Origin: UBA7957 sp965224675
GTDB lineage: Bacteria; Pseudomonadota; Gammaproteobacteria; Granulosicoccales; Granulosicoccaceae
Direction of reading: 5' to 3'
DNA: 64,000 nt
NCBI GenBank assembly: GCA_965224675.1
Contig: CBDDAA010000004.1
Span: 1,302,001 to 1,366,000 of the forward strand
Below are positions 1 to 9,900 of this stretch, in pieces. A program made the position numbers and the translations under genes. Within the stretch, counting starts at the first letter, position 1, and every line of letters begins with the position of its first letter. A model generated the notes under the pieces. That model saw nothing but the letters and a program-made list of their open reading frames with translations, was not told the DNA's origin and ran no database searches.

Positions 1-1691
1 GGAGCCTCGCCAAACCAGAACGGGATATTTGGCGGCATGCCGTGAGCATCTTCTACATGAACCTTTCCAGTTTCAACCTTGAGAATTCGATAAGAGGTAT
101 TGCCCAGTTGGAAAATATCGCCTGGCAAACTTTCAAATGCAAAATCTTCATTCAGGTTACCTACGGTAAAGCCCTCGGGTGCGAGTACAACATCGTAGTC
201 AAATAAATCCGGAATAGCTCCGCCATTGGTTATAGCAACCAATCGGGCGCCCCGGCGATCGCGCAGGCGTTGATTGATCTGATCACGGTGAATATATGCG
301 CCACGCCGTCCTCGTCGGGTGCTGTACCCTTCAGATATCATTTGCACCAGTCGGCTATAGTCCTTTTTGCTTAGATTTCGATAAGGCCAGGCACGTTTCA
401 CCAAACGATAGAGTTTGTTCTCTGACCAATCCTCACAAGCAACTTCGGCAACAATTTGTTGTGCGAGAATATCCAATGGCGCTTGTGGGATACAAATTTG
501 ATCCAGCTCCCCCCGGTGTACGGCATCCAGGATAGCAGCGGCCTCGACCAGATCATCCCGCGAAAGTGGGAACAAGCGGCCTTTGGGTGTTTCATGCAGT
601 GCATGTCCTGAGCGGCCGATTCGTTGTAAAAATACCGCAATAGAACCTGGTGATCCTAACTGACAAACCAGATCAACATCGCCAATATCAATGCCCAGTT
701 CAAGTGATGCGGTAGCTACCAGTGCCCGCAGTTTACCGTTCTTGAGACGGGTTTCAGCATCCAGACGATGTTCTTTAGCCAGACTGCCGTGATGTGAGGT
801 AACCTCATCTTCACCCAAACGTTCTGCCAAGTGCTTGGCTGCACGTTCTGCCAGACGCCGGGTGTTGACAAATATCAAGGTCGTTTGATGTTCTCGGCAA
901 AGCGCTGCCAAGCGGTCATAAACTTCCTCCCAAACCTCATTGCTCATCAGCGCTTCCAATGGCGAATCGGTAACTTCAATAGCCAGATCACGCGCACGTG
1001 CATGCCCAGTATCGATAATATTGCATGTCTCGTTTGCCTGGCCAATCAGGTAAGAAGCCATGGTTTCGATTGGTTTTTGCGTTGCCGAAATACCAATACG
1101 CGTAAGCGGATGTTTTGCAAGATCGGCCAGACGTTCCAGCGAGAGCATTAAATGAGCGCCTCGCTTGTTGCCGGCTAGCGAATGGATTTCATCAACGATG
1201 ACAGAGCGCACGTTACGTAACATCTCACGCCCGGATTTTGCCGTGAGCAGAATAAACAGTGATTCGGGTGTTGTTACCAGAATATGAGGGGCTTTGCGGC
1301 GCATCCTCTGGCGTTCTCTTTGCGAGGTATCACCCGTGCGCACGGCGACTTTTATATCTATATCCTGTAGACCCCGCATCATTAATTCATCGCGAATGCC
1401 CATCAAAGGTTGTTGCAGATTTTTTTGAATATCGTTTGATAATGCTTTTAATGGGGAGATATAAAGCACACGGGTTTCACCCGGTAGGCCAAATTTAATA
1501 CCTTCCTGCAGGAGATCATCAATAACTGCTAAAAAAGCCGCAAGTGTTTTGCCTGATCCAGTGGGCGCTGCCAGTAGCGTATGCCGCCCTTGCTTGATTG
1601 AAGGCCATGCCTTTTCCTGCACCGTACTCGGTGCAGCGAACTGTTGCTTAAACCAGCTTTCAACGGCAGGATGGAAATTGCTGAAGGTCAT
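1..1691 (-). CDS. lhr: Lhr-family DEAD/DEAH-box helicase, N-terminal 563 residues (gene runs off the left edge)
   Basis: This is the start of a superfamily 2 helicase gene that continues beyond the window. The ATG at 1689-1691 opens a frame with no stop down to base 1. Visible landmarks are an N-terminal FHPAVESWF stretch typical of Lhr proteins, Walker A APTGSGKT at residues 42-49, a DEIH box at 167-170, an ISAT motif, the Lhr-type segment IIDTGHARARDLAIEV, the motif VI region QRIGRSGH, and IPFWFGEAP at the window edge. The last motif begins the part of Lhr core that follows the two RecA domains. Lhr proteins are ATP-dependent 3'-5' helicases tied to DNA repair. The family is clear; whether this is a long Lhr or a shorter Lhr-core form cannot be told from the N-terminal part. 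Confidence 0.9.
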   Translation of the reverse strand, partial: MTFSNFHPAVESWFKQQFAAPSTVQEKAWPSIKQGRHTLLAAPTGSGKTLAAFLAVIDDLLQEGIKFGLPGETRVLYISPLKALSNDIQKNLQQPLMGIRDELMMRGLQDIDIKVAVRTGDTSQRERQRMRRKAPHILVTTPESLFILLTAKSGREMLRNVRSVIVDEIHSLAGNKRGAHLMLSLERLADLAKHPLTRIGISATQKPIETMASYLIGQANETCNIIDTGHARARDLAIEVTDSPLEALMSNEVWEEVYDRLAALCREHQTTLIFVNTRRLAERAAKHLAERLGEDEVTSHHGSLAKEHRLDAETRLKNGKLRALVATASLELGIDIGDVDLVCQLGSPGSIAVFLQRIGRSGHALHETPKGRLFPLSRDDLVEAAAILDAVHRGELDQICIPQAPLDILAQQIVAEVACEDWSENKLYRLVKRAWPYRNLSKKDYSRLVQMISEGYSTRRGRRGAYIHRDQINQRLRDRRGARLVAITNGGAIPDLFDYDVVLAPEGFTVGNLNEDFAFESLPGDIFQLGNTSYRILKVETGKVHVEDAHGMPPNIPFWFGEA

Positions 1692-1887
1692 GCCCCAAGC
1701 CTACCCAAATACGGTGCCTCAGTACAGCATGAGTGTGTTACCAATAAACACTCGATCAAATGGATTGTGTTAGTATTTTTTCCATTGCCTACAAATTCAA
1801 GCTAACTTCAATAACACAACGTACTATCAGTAATCACAGGCAACGTGTAAAATACTAGACAATACTAAAACTCAGGAGGAATAGTCC

Positions 1888-3738
1888 ATGCCCGAATACC
1901 GTTCTAAAACCAGCACACAGGGTCGAAATATGGCGGGTGCACGCGCCCTTTGGCGGGCAACAGGCATGACTGATGATGATTTTAACAAGCCAATAATCGC
2001 TGTAGCCAATTCATTTACCCAGTTTGTGCCCGGGCATGTACATCTTAAGGATCTTGGCCAAATGGTAGCGCGTGAGATTGAAAAAACCGGTGGTGTTGCC
2101 AAGGAGTTCAACACAATAGCGGTGGATGATGGCATCGCCATGGGACACGGTGGCATGCTTTACAGCCTGCCTTCACGTGAAATTATTGCTGACTCGATTG
2201 AATATATGGTCAATGCGCACTGCGCTGATGCGATGGTCTGCATTTCCAACTGTGACAAGATTACCCCTGCCATGCTGAATGCGGCAATGCGGTTGAATAT
2301 TCCCACTATTTTCGTCTCTGGAGGCCCAATGGAATCAGGCAAGGCGAATATTGGTGGCAAAGAGATGCATCTTGATTTGATCGATGCAATGATTTTTGCA
2401 GCCGATGTCAAGCAGTCCGATGAAGATGTCATGAGCATGGAGCGCTCGGCCTGCCCAACCTGTGGTTCCTGCTCGGGTATGTTTACGGCCAATTCGATGA
2501 ATTGCCTGGTTGAAGCACTGGGTTTGGCATTACCGGGTAACGGCTCATTACTGGCAACGCATGCTGATAGAAAAGAGCTGTTCCTGCGTGCGGGTCGTTC
2601 AATTGTGGATATAACTAAACGCTATTATGAAAAGGATGACAGTACCGTGTTACCCCGGTCCATTGCAACACACGCAGCTTTTGAAAATGCAATGTCACTG
2701 GATATTGCCATGGGCGGCTCCACTAATACAATACTGCATTTACTGGCTGCCGCGCAGGAAGGGGAGGTGGACTTCACTCTTAGCGATATTGACAGGCTGT
2801 CACGCAAAGTACCGCACTTATGCAAGGTTGCTCCATCGACCCAAAAATATCATATGGAAGATGTACATCGTGCTGGGGGTGTAATAGGAATTCTTGGTGA
2901 GCTTGATCGTGCTGGTTTACTGCACGATGAACTCAGTACTATTAGCGGCGCTTCACTAAAGGAGACACTGGCAGAGTGGGATATTGTTGGTTCAGATAAC
3001 CCAAAAGCACAGGAATTTTATAAAGCAGGTCCTGGTAATGTGCGTACCAAGGAGGCGTTTAGCCAAAATAAACAATTCCCGACGGTAGATGACGACCGCG
3101 AGGGCGGGTGTATCCGCAATCTGGATAATGCCTATAGCAAAGACGGTGGTTTAGCCGTATTGCATGGTAATATCGCTGTTGATGGCTGTGTTGTAAAAAC
3201 GGCCGGAGTGGATGCGAGTATATTGGTTTTCTCTGGCAGAGCACGCGTGCTTGAAAGCCAGGAAGACGCCGTTTCCGCCGTACTTGATGGGAAAATTGTG
3301 GCCGGTGATGTAGTGTTGGTTCGCTATGAAGGTCCCAAAGGTGGGCCAGGTATGCAGGAAATGCTTTATCCAACAAGTTATTTAAAATCTGTAGGTCTGG
3401 GCAAGGTCTGTGCCTTGTTAACCGATGGCCGATTCTCTGGTGGCTCCTCCGGGTTGTCAATAGGGCATGTTTCTCCTGAGGCGGCTGAAGGAGGGACTAT
3501 TGCTTTGGTGGAAGAAGGGGACACAATTGAGATTAATATACCTGAGCGCACTATTAATGTTGTTGTAAGTGATGAAGTGCTGGCTGAACGTCGAGCTGTC
3601 ATGGAGGCAAAGGGGCATAACGCATGGAAACCCATTGACAGACAGCGTACTGTCAGCAAGGCTTTGCAGGCTTATGCCTTGCTTGCATCATCAGCGTCTA
3701 CTGGCGCAGTACGGGATTTGCAACAGATTAAAAAATAG
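1888..3738 (+). CDS. ilvD: Dihydroxy-acid dehydratase IlvD
   Basis: IlvD dehydrates 2,3-dihydroxy-isovalerate and 2,3-dihydroxy-3-methylvalerate to the 2-oxo acids, the next-to-last common step of valine and isoleucine synthesis. The 616-residue protein has the family's full length. Cluster-ligand motifs are visible: Cys118 and Cys122 in CISNCDK and Cys189/192/195 in CPTCGSC. The GGSTNTILHL stretch and the RFSGGSSG signature near residue 514 are also present. The ATG start is set by a strong Shine-Dalgarno AGGAGG at 1874-1879, 8 bases upstream. It is a stand-alone gene, with no ilvC, ilvE or ilvA next to it. Only 16 bases separate its stop from the convergent stop of the next gene, and I see no obvious terminator hairpin there. 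Confidence 0.97.
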   Translation: MPEYRSKTSTQGRNMAGARALWRATGMTDDDFNKPIIAVANSFTQFVPGHVHLKDLGQMVAREIEKTGGVAKEFNTIAVDDGIAMGHGGMLYSLPSREIIADSIEYMVNAHCADAMVCISNCDKITPAMLNAAMRLNIPTIFVSGGPMESGKANIGGKEMHLDLIDAMIFAADVKQSDEDVMSMERSACPTCGSCSGMFTANSMNCLVEALGLALPGNGSLLATHADRKELFLRAGRSIVDITKRYYEKDDSTVLPRSIATHAAFENAMSLDIAMGGSTNTILHLLAAAQEGEVDFTLSDIDRLSRKVPHLCKVAPSTQKYHMEDVHRAGGVIGILGELDRAGLLHDELSTISGASLKETLAEWDIVGSDNPKAQEFYKAGPGNVRTKEAFSQNKQFPTVDDDREGGCIRNLDNAYSKDGGLAVLHGNIAVDGCVVKTAGVDASILVFSGRARVLESQEDAVSAVLDGKIVAGDVVLVRYEGPKGGPGMQEMLYPTSYLKSVGLGKVCALLTDGRFSGGSSGLSIGHVSPEAAEGGTIALVEEGDTIEINIPERTINVVVSDEVLAERRAVMEAKGHNAWKPIDRQRTVSKALQAYALLASSASTGAVRDLQQIKK

Positions 3739-3754
3739 GATGTTAATAATACAA

Positions 3755-5347
3755 CTACTCATCTTCAAAACAATATAAATGATACTTTTCATTACTGCAA
3801 CTGGCCGCTGACCGGCGGCCAACTGTACTCCAGTTACCATCGACCTGGTATGATTCTCCAAACTCTCCAATGTCCTGATCTGAATCAGAAGTCCAGTTCT
3901 GGCAGTTGGCATTTGAAACCAGTGTTCCATCGCTGGACTCTGTTCCAGTCCATACCTTATATCGCCTATAATCGCCATTCTCGGTTACGGATAGCGATGT
4001 AGTAAGGTTTTTACTCAACAGTTGTTCTTTGTCTTTGGCGAATAAAACACCATCGAGACGAGTCCACGGACCTTCGCTTTTGATTCGGTTCACGGCGTGC
4101 CCCTGGCTGCCTGAGATCCAGGCTTTATATTTCTCAGCATTGGATAAATCAACTTTAGCTGCACTTTCTCTACAGACTTCATCGGCTGCATCAATGCCTT
4201 CCAGTCCACTACGCGGTACCCATTTTGATAGTTTACCCTGGCCCGAAGTCGATGTAACAAAAACGATTTTACCTTTTTCTCCTGCATCTGGAAGTGGTCC
4301 CGTCTGATCCACCTGGAAGCAAATGAGGTGACCGTTTTTATCACACTTTGCTGATCTTATGGAGGTCCACCATTCAATGGTGCCAGATGTTTCTCCCGTT
4401 CTGCCGGTAATTGTGGATTCTGTCTCTGTCCAGTTATTGCAATTAGGAGCGACCTCGCCGCTTCCGTATCTTCCTTTTCCGTTAGAGAACGTGCCTGTCC
4501 AGATTTGCTCCTTTGCAGGTACCTTATTTCCTGATTCGTCTATATTGACGGGGCTTAGAACCATATCATCGAGTAAGCTGGAAAGCTTTTCTGAAAATGG
4601 GACGCCGTCAATGCGAAGCCAGGGACCTAAATCATCGGGGGCAGGCTCCAGGCCGCAATTTTCATCCTTTAGGCCAGCGGTACCAAGCACGTGACAAAAC
4701 GCGTCTGTCTCTGCGCTGGAGAGCCAGGCCCAGTATTTGCCATCCAGCTGGGCACGGGTCGCTAAACTATCGCATATGGCATCGCCAGCTTCCTGGCCTG
4801 ATTTTCCCTCAGCCTCTTCCCACAGGGACAGATCACCAACCCCCTGCGACGAAGTGACAAACACATTTGCTGTTTGTGGTTTGTCATCAGGGTTGCGGGG
4901 ATTGGTTGAAGCTTCCAGCTCAATGAGATTCCCATACCCGTCACCATCATCATCGGGGTAGAGAAAATCCCGCGTATACATCGATACTTCCGTAGTACCG
5001 TCAACGATTGTTATGGGTCTTGCAAGTTTCACCAGCGCCATGGGTGGGTCCGACTCGGAAGAGCTAAATGTTACAATCAATATCTGCTCACCATAGGGTA
5101 CATCAGGAATACTTCCCGACGCTGTGTCTTCTGTAACCGTCAATTCCGTTCGTAATAACTCGTTACCGAGAATTTCAGCGGTTGCTGTAAGGGAGGAAAA
5201 ATCGACAATCGATTTTATGAAAAGTCTTTGTGGTATAGGAAATGAGATAAGCCCATTATCATTGTCAATCTCTCCCGAACTTGGTTGACAGGAACCAAGC
5301 AGTAGAATAGACAGTAACAGAGCCAGGATTTGAGCAGAATTTTTAAT
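3755..5347 (-). CDS. Secreted lipoprotein with two DUF1554 (lectin-like) domains, probable ATT start
   Basis: A 530-residue protein with a duplicated module of about 150 residues. Each copy starts with IVFVTS/VFVTSS, contains CDSLA or CRESAA, GPWLRIDG or GPWTRLDG, VWTGT and N-C-NW, and ends in Y/H-L-x-CF. This pattern fits DUF1554 (PF07588), known from bacterial surface lipoproteins such as the Leptospira Len proteins, with a C-type-lectin/endostatin-like fold. A DDDGDGYGN stretch before the repeats looks like a calcium-binding TSP3-type turn. The frame is open far upstream of the first usual start (a TTG at 5143). The only start that gives a signal peptide is ATT at 5347, which yields MKNSAQILALLLSILLLGSC with a lipobox ending in Cys20. 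GGAAG lies 8 bases before it. The ligand is unknown. Confidence 0.8.
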   Translation of the reverse strand: MKNSAQILALLLSILLLGSCQPSSGEIDNDNGLISFPIPQRLFIKSIVDFSSLTATAEILGNELLRTELTVTEDTASGSIPDVPYGEQILIVTFSSSESDPPMALVKLARPITIVDGTTEVSMYTRDFLYPDDDGDGYGNLIELEASTNPRNPDDKPQTANVFVTSSQGVGDLSLWEEAEGKSGQEAGDAICDSLATRAQLDGKYWAWLSSAETDAFCHVLGTAGLKDENCGLEPAPDDLGPWLRIDGVPFSEKLSSLLDDMVLSPVNIDESGNKVPAKEQIWTGTFSNGKGRYGSGEVAPNCNNWTETESTITGRTGETSGTIEWWTSIRSAKCDKNGHLICFQVDQTGPLPDAGEKGKIVFVTSTSGQGKLSKWVPRSGLEGIDAADEVCRESAAKVDLSNAEKYKAWISGSQGHAVNRIKSEGPWTRLDGVLFAKDKEQLLSKNLTTSLSVTENGDYRRYKVWTGTESSDGTLVSNANCQNWTSDSDQDIGEFGESYQVDGNWSTVGRRSAASCSNEKYHLYCFEDE

Positions 5348-5867
5348 CGTTTTATCTTCCGTAAGGTATTGAGTTTTATAAAGATAGAAAATATCTGATC
5401 GTTTCAGAAATAAAGGTACCTTTTTTCTGGATTAAATACCTGTTGGTTTTCCATCTAAGCTTAATGTATTCCTCTTCTGCCGATATTTTTAAACCCTGCC
5501 AACTTTTTACGGCTTTGTTTGTCATTATGTCTTGCTGAACGACAAAGTCAAACAGCACAACTGCAAAGCCATAAGATGTTTGCACTGACTTCATATTAAA
5601 ATCAAAAACCTGTCTTGACCCAGTGTAATGTGGAAAGTATTCAGGTAGGGTTGTTTTTAAGTGATGCGCTGGGTGAGGTTATCTTTCAAATTGTCATCGA
5701 ATTTATCTAACATGTTTTTCAGTACATGGGCGAGTTACTATAACAAGCCTTAGTTGTGCTAAGTAATCGCTATAAATGAGTCTAACGCTGACCGCCATTT
5801 GGCAGGATTATCGAAAAACCAGGACACTCGTTGTAAACTTACTGCCCCGCAACCATGTGTATGATTT
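5348..5867. other. Gene-poor gap between the DUF1554 lipoprotein and the MOSC gene
   Basis: About 520 bases lie between the divergent lipoprotein and MOSC genes, so promoters for both should be here. A 72-codon minus-strand frame (5376-5594, starting MKSVQTSYGF) has only a weak ribosome-binding site. It resembles no family I know and ends inside the leader of the lipoprotein gene. I do not call it a gene. No repeat or structured element stands out. Confidence 0.4.
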
Positions 5868-6677
5868 ATGTCAAATACAATTCAATTAACAGAACTCTAT
5901 ATCTACCCGGTAAAATCACTTGCTGGCATTGCCTTGCATTCATCTGAGGTCGATGACATGGGGTTGAAATATGACAGGCGCTGGATGTTAGTGACACCCG
6001 GTGGGCGTTTTATATCACAACGCACAATTCCGCAGATGGCATTGATTAAAACATCACTGGAAAAAGGCCAGTTGACCCTCAGTATGCAAGGCAAAAAGGA
6101 TCATATTGTGCCAATGCCCAATCCTCGATATGTACACATGTCTGTGGTCCTCTGGAAAGATAAAATACAAGCACAACGGGTTGGGGATTCCACCGATGCC
6201 TGGCTTTCTGCTGCATTGAGAATCAACTGTCATTTAGTACACATTGCTGATGATGTAGTACGTCAGGTTGATCCTGAATTTGCACAAATGGGCGACAGAA
6301 CAGGTTTTTCGGATGGATTTCCAATGCTGTTGGTTTCTGCAGCGTCACTTACTGATTTAAATCGACGCCTCGATAAGCCTGTAACAATGATGCACTTTCG
6401 TCCGAATATTGTAGTATCCGGATGTGAAGCTTATGCAGAGGACCAGTGGCAGATATTTACTGCCGGAAATATAACCATGCGCGGTGTCAAATTGTGTTCG
6501 CGTTGTAGTGTACCCACGATAGATCCTGGCTTGGGAAAACCTACAGGGAAGGAGCCTATAGCTACCTTGAAAACGTTTCGCAAGCACAATGGCAAGGTGT
6601 TTTTTGGAATGAATGTCGTTCATAGCAATAATGGAACCCTGACGATTGGGGACAGAGTCCAGGTAGGGGCTTTATAA
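5868..6677 (+). CDS. MOSC domain protein with MOSC N-terminal beta-barrel (YcbX-like, no ferredoxin)
   Basis: A 269-residue protein. The N-terminal part (about residues 1-110) matches the MOSC-associated beta-barrel: LYIYPVKSLAG near residue 10, then GLKYDRRWMLV and GRFISQR. The C-terminal MOSC part (about 125-265) has DGFPMLLVS, HFRPNIVVSG, and LCSRCSVPTID with the conserved cysteine pair. MOSC proteins bind the molybdenum cofactor. Relatives such as E. coli YcbX and mARC reduce N-hydroxylated compounds or move sulfur. E. coli YcbX carries an extra C-terminal 2Fe-2S ferredoxin domain that is absent here, so an external electron donor would be needed. It sits alone, with no other molybdenum genes next to it; moaB is 35 kb away. 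Family assignment is firm, substrate unknown. Confidence 0.9.
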   Translation: MSNTIQLTELYIYPVKSLAGIALHSSEVDDMGLKYDRRWMLVTPGGRFISQRTIPQMALIKTSLEKGQLTLSMQGKKDHIVPMPNPRYVHMSVVLWKDKIQAQRVGDSTDAWLSAALRINCHLVHIADDVVRQVDPEFAQMGDRTGFSDGFPMLLVSAASLTDLNRRLDKPVTMMHFRPNIVVSGCEAYAEDQWQIFTAGNITMRGVKLCSRCSVPTIDPGLGKPTGKEPIATLKTFRKHNGKVFFGMNVVHSNNGTLTIGDRVQVGAL

Positions 6678-6921
6678 GAACCCGCCCTCTTAGCGAGAAT
6701 ACACATTTTCTGCATTCAAGCTCAGGGGCCACGGATAGAAACTTAAGTGTCAACTTTGTAAAACAGCCCACTATTCACATTTATAGCTATAAACGCTATA
6801 ACATAGCATTCTGAGCTTAACTTTCCTCACCTCAGTCCGAAAACTTAAGAAACCGCCAGGCAAATCGCACACTTTAGTTTAGCGGATTCCGAAAAACTCC
6901 CCGACGAGAGATAACTATCGC

Positions 6922-9900
6922 ATGGAAGCACACGATCCGTATTGCGTTAAAGTTGTATTCACCACAAAAATTCTGCGTTACCTGAAATCTCACAGTGTCA
7001 GGTCTGCGCTTCTACTCCTGGTATTTATGTCACTGCTATCATGTGATAACTCGCCTCCAGAGTCGTTCGCTCACCTGCTGCAGCAGGAACATACCACAGC
7101 CAATCAGTTATCAGAATTTGCAAACGATACACTTTCATTCTCCGCCAGTGGGGATATAAGTACTCTCGCAGATGGGCGTATGCATGAAGTGCCTGCCTGG
7201 GCATTCGATATTTCTGAAGATGAATATGACCTGGATTCCTACGCCTTTAAAATTATTGAAAATTCACGGCCTGATCTGTTTGCTGTACAGCCCACGCTTT
7301 CTGCAGAATCGGGTAACTTCAAGTTTCAACCCTACAGGGGTGTATCGGGAACGGCAGATCTTACCGTTGTGTTAAAAAGGAAGGTGGTTAGCGCGGGGCA
7401 GGTTGAGCAATCTGCCGGATTTCGATTCAAGCTTCATATTTTGTCTGAAAATATCAACCAAAAACCTGTATTTGAAGTGGGCCCTGATGTGAGCGTTCAA
7501 TCCACCGCCGGCGAGGTTGAATTTCCACAGTGGATCAAACAAGCATCCCCTGGTGATAATACTGAGCAACGCCTGACGTTTGAGATTATATCCAACTCAC
7601 GACCGGATTTGTTTAACTCCCAGCCTTGGGTCAGCTTCCCTTCGCTTACGCTTCGTTTTGCGCCAAAAGCAGGATCAACCGGCACAGCACAAATACACTT
7701 GCGAGTGAAAGACAATGGTGGGACTGAAGAGGGTGGTATTGACACTTCTGAGACACAGAGCTTTCTGATTCACGTCATCAATCCTACTGCTTATGTGAAC
7801 AGTGCACCATCCTTTACCATTGGACCAGATGTAACGGTAGATGGTAGCGATGGCTCCGTAGTCTTGCCAGGCTGGGCAGCCGATGCGCATGATGGTGACA
7901 ACAATACGCAAAAGCTCAAATTCGTTATAATAAACAATACGCGCCCTGATCTTTTTATTGAGCAACCCTGGATCAGTTATCCATCGCATACCTTGCGCTT
8001 TAAACCAAAAAACTGTGTAGTCGGTTCTGCGAAGCTGGATCTGTATCTGGAAGATAATGGCGGCACCGGGCAGGGTGGACAAAACCGCTCTGATAGGCAA
8101 TCGTTTTACATCCATATTCAGTGCCCACAACCAAACAAAGCGCCACAATTCAAGGTTGGTCCTGATATCACCGTACCTGCCAGCATCGGGGATGCCGCTT
8201 TCCCAGCCTGGGCAACGGCTGTCAGTGATGGGGATAGAGAAACCCAAACATTGTGGTTTGAGATTGTTTCAAATGACAGGGCAGAACTTTTCTCCCATCT
8301 GCCAAGAGTAAGTTACCCATCCCGCACTTTGCGATTTACCCCTTACCCGGATGCACAGGGAACAGCAACACTTACTATTCGACTAAAAGATGATGGAGGT
8401 ACAGATAACGCCGGGGTTGATACATCAGCTGTCCAGACCTTTCATATTACTCTTACCCAGCCCGATCAGCCACTGGCCAATCATGTGCCCGTGGTGGCCG
8501 ATATCCTGGTACAGACTGCGTTTGAAACTGTCGTTCAGTTTGTTCTACAGGGTTCGGATGAAGATGGCAACCCATTACAGTATACGGTTGTTGAGCAACC
8601 CGATAACGGTACGGTGGTTATTGATCAGGATAGTGCTATCTACACCCCCAATGCAGGTTTTAGTGGCTCTGATGTCTTCTTCTACACGGCTAATGACGGT
8701 ATAAAAACTGCGGATCGTGCCAAAGTAACCGTGACGGTGGCGGCAAAAGAAAATAAGGTGCCGGTTGCTGAATCACTCAGCTATACAACAAAGCAGGCGA
8801 CATCGGTTGGAATAGTACTGCAAGGGCTGGATCAGGATAATGACGCTCTCACCTATACGCTTATCAATCAACCCGCTGTCGGCTTTCTTAGCGGAATTGC
8901 ACCCCATCTTGAGTTTACACCACCCGCAGATTACAAAGGTGAAGTCAGTTTCAGCTACCGCGTTAATGACGGTAAAGTCGATTCTGCCTCGGCCACAGTC
9001 ACTGTGACAGTATTAGCTGTAAATCAATCCCCCATAGCCGAATCCTTTTTAATAGTTGTTGCAGAAGACAGCTCAGTAGTGGATAAACTGAGAGTGATGG
9101 ACCATGACCTTGATCCTCTCAGCTATACTATTATTGACATGCCGGTTCATGGGGTTGTATCGGGAAATTACCCGGATTTTTCATATACACCGGATACTGA
9201 TTATCACGGAAGTGATCGATTCAGCTTTAAAGCAAATGATGGCTCACTGGATTCCAATATTGCCACCGTTGACATTACGGTGAACCCCTCCAACGATAGT
9301 CCGCTGGCTCTGCCACAAACCGTATCAACGTCTGAAGATACAGCGCTGGGTATTGTTCTCACTGGCACAGATAAAGATAAGGATGCACTTGACTATCAGG
9401 TATTGTCTCAACCACAAAACGGGCTTTTGACAGGTGTGCCACCACAATTAATCTACACACCCAATAATGACTTCGCAGGCGTAGATCAGTTTTCATTCAA
9501 GGTTAATGACGGCAGTGTGAATTCCGCTAAGGCCATTGTCACTATTGTAGTGAGTGATGAAAATGATCAGCCCACGGCTAACAGTCAATCGCTGTTAACC
9601 GAAGAAGATGCAGTCTTGCTGCTAACGCTTACAGGGACTGACCCTGATGCAGATAGTCTGGGTATAATGCTGCTTACGCAGCCTCTACACGGGAAAATTA
9701 CTGGCAAAGTGCCCAATCTGAAATACACCCCCGATGCTGATTTTGTCGGTAATGATCAGTTCACATTTAAGGTTAACGATGGAAATATCGACTCATTACC
9801 TGCATCGGTGAACATAACGGTAACTGCGGTTAATGATGCACCCATCGCTTTATCCAGCACGCTTTCTAGCGCAGAAGATACTTCGCTAACCATCGTGCTT

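Noticed and set aside
5376..5594. A 72-codon minus-strand frame as a gene.
   Set aside because: The ribosome-binding site is weak, there is no recognisable family, and it ends inside the leader of the lipoprotein gene.
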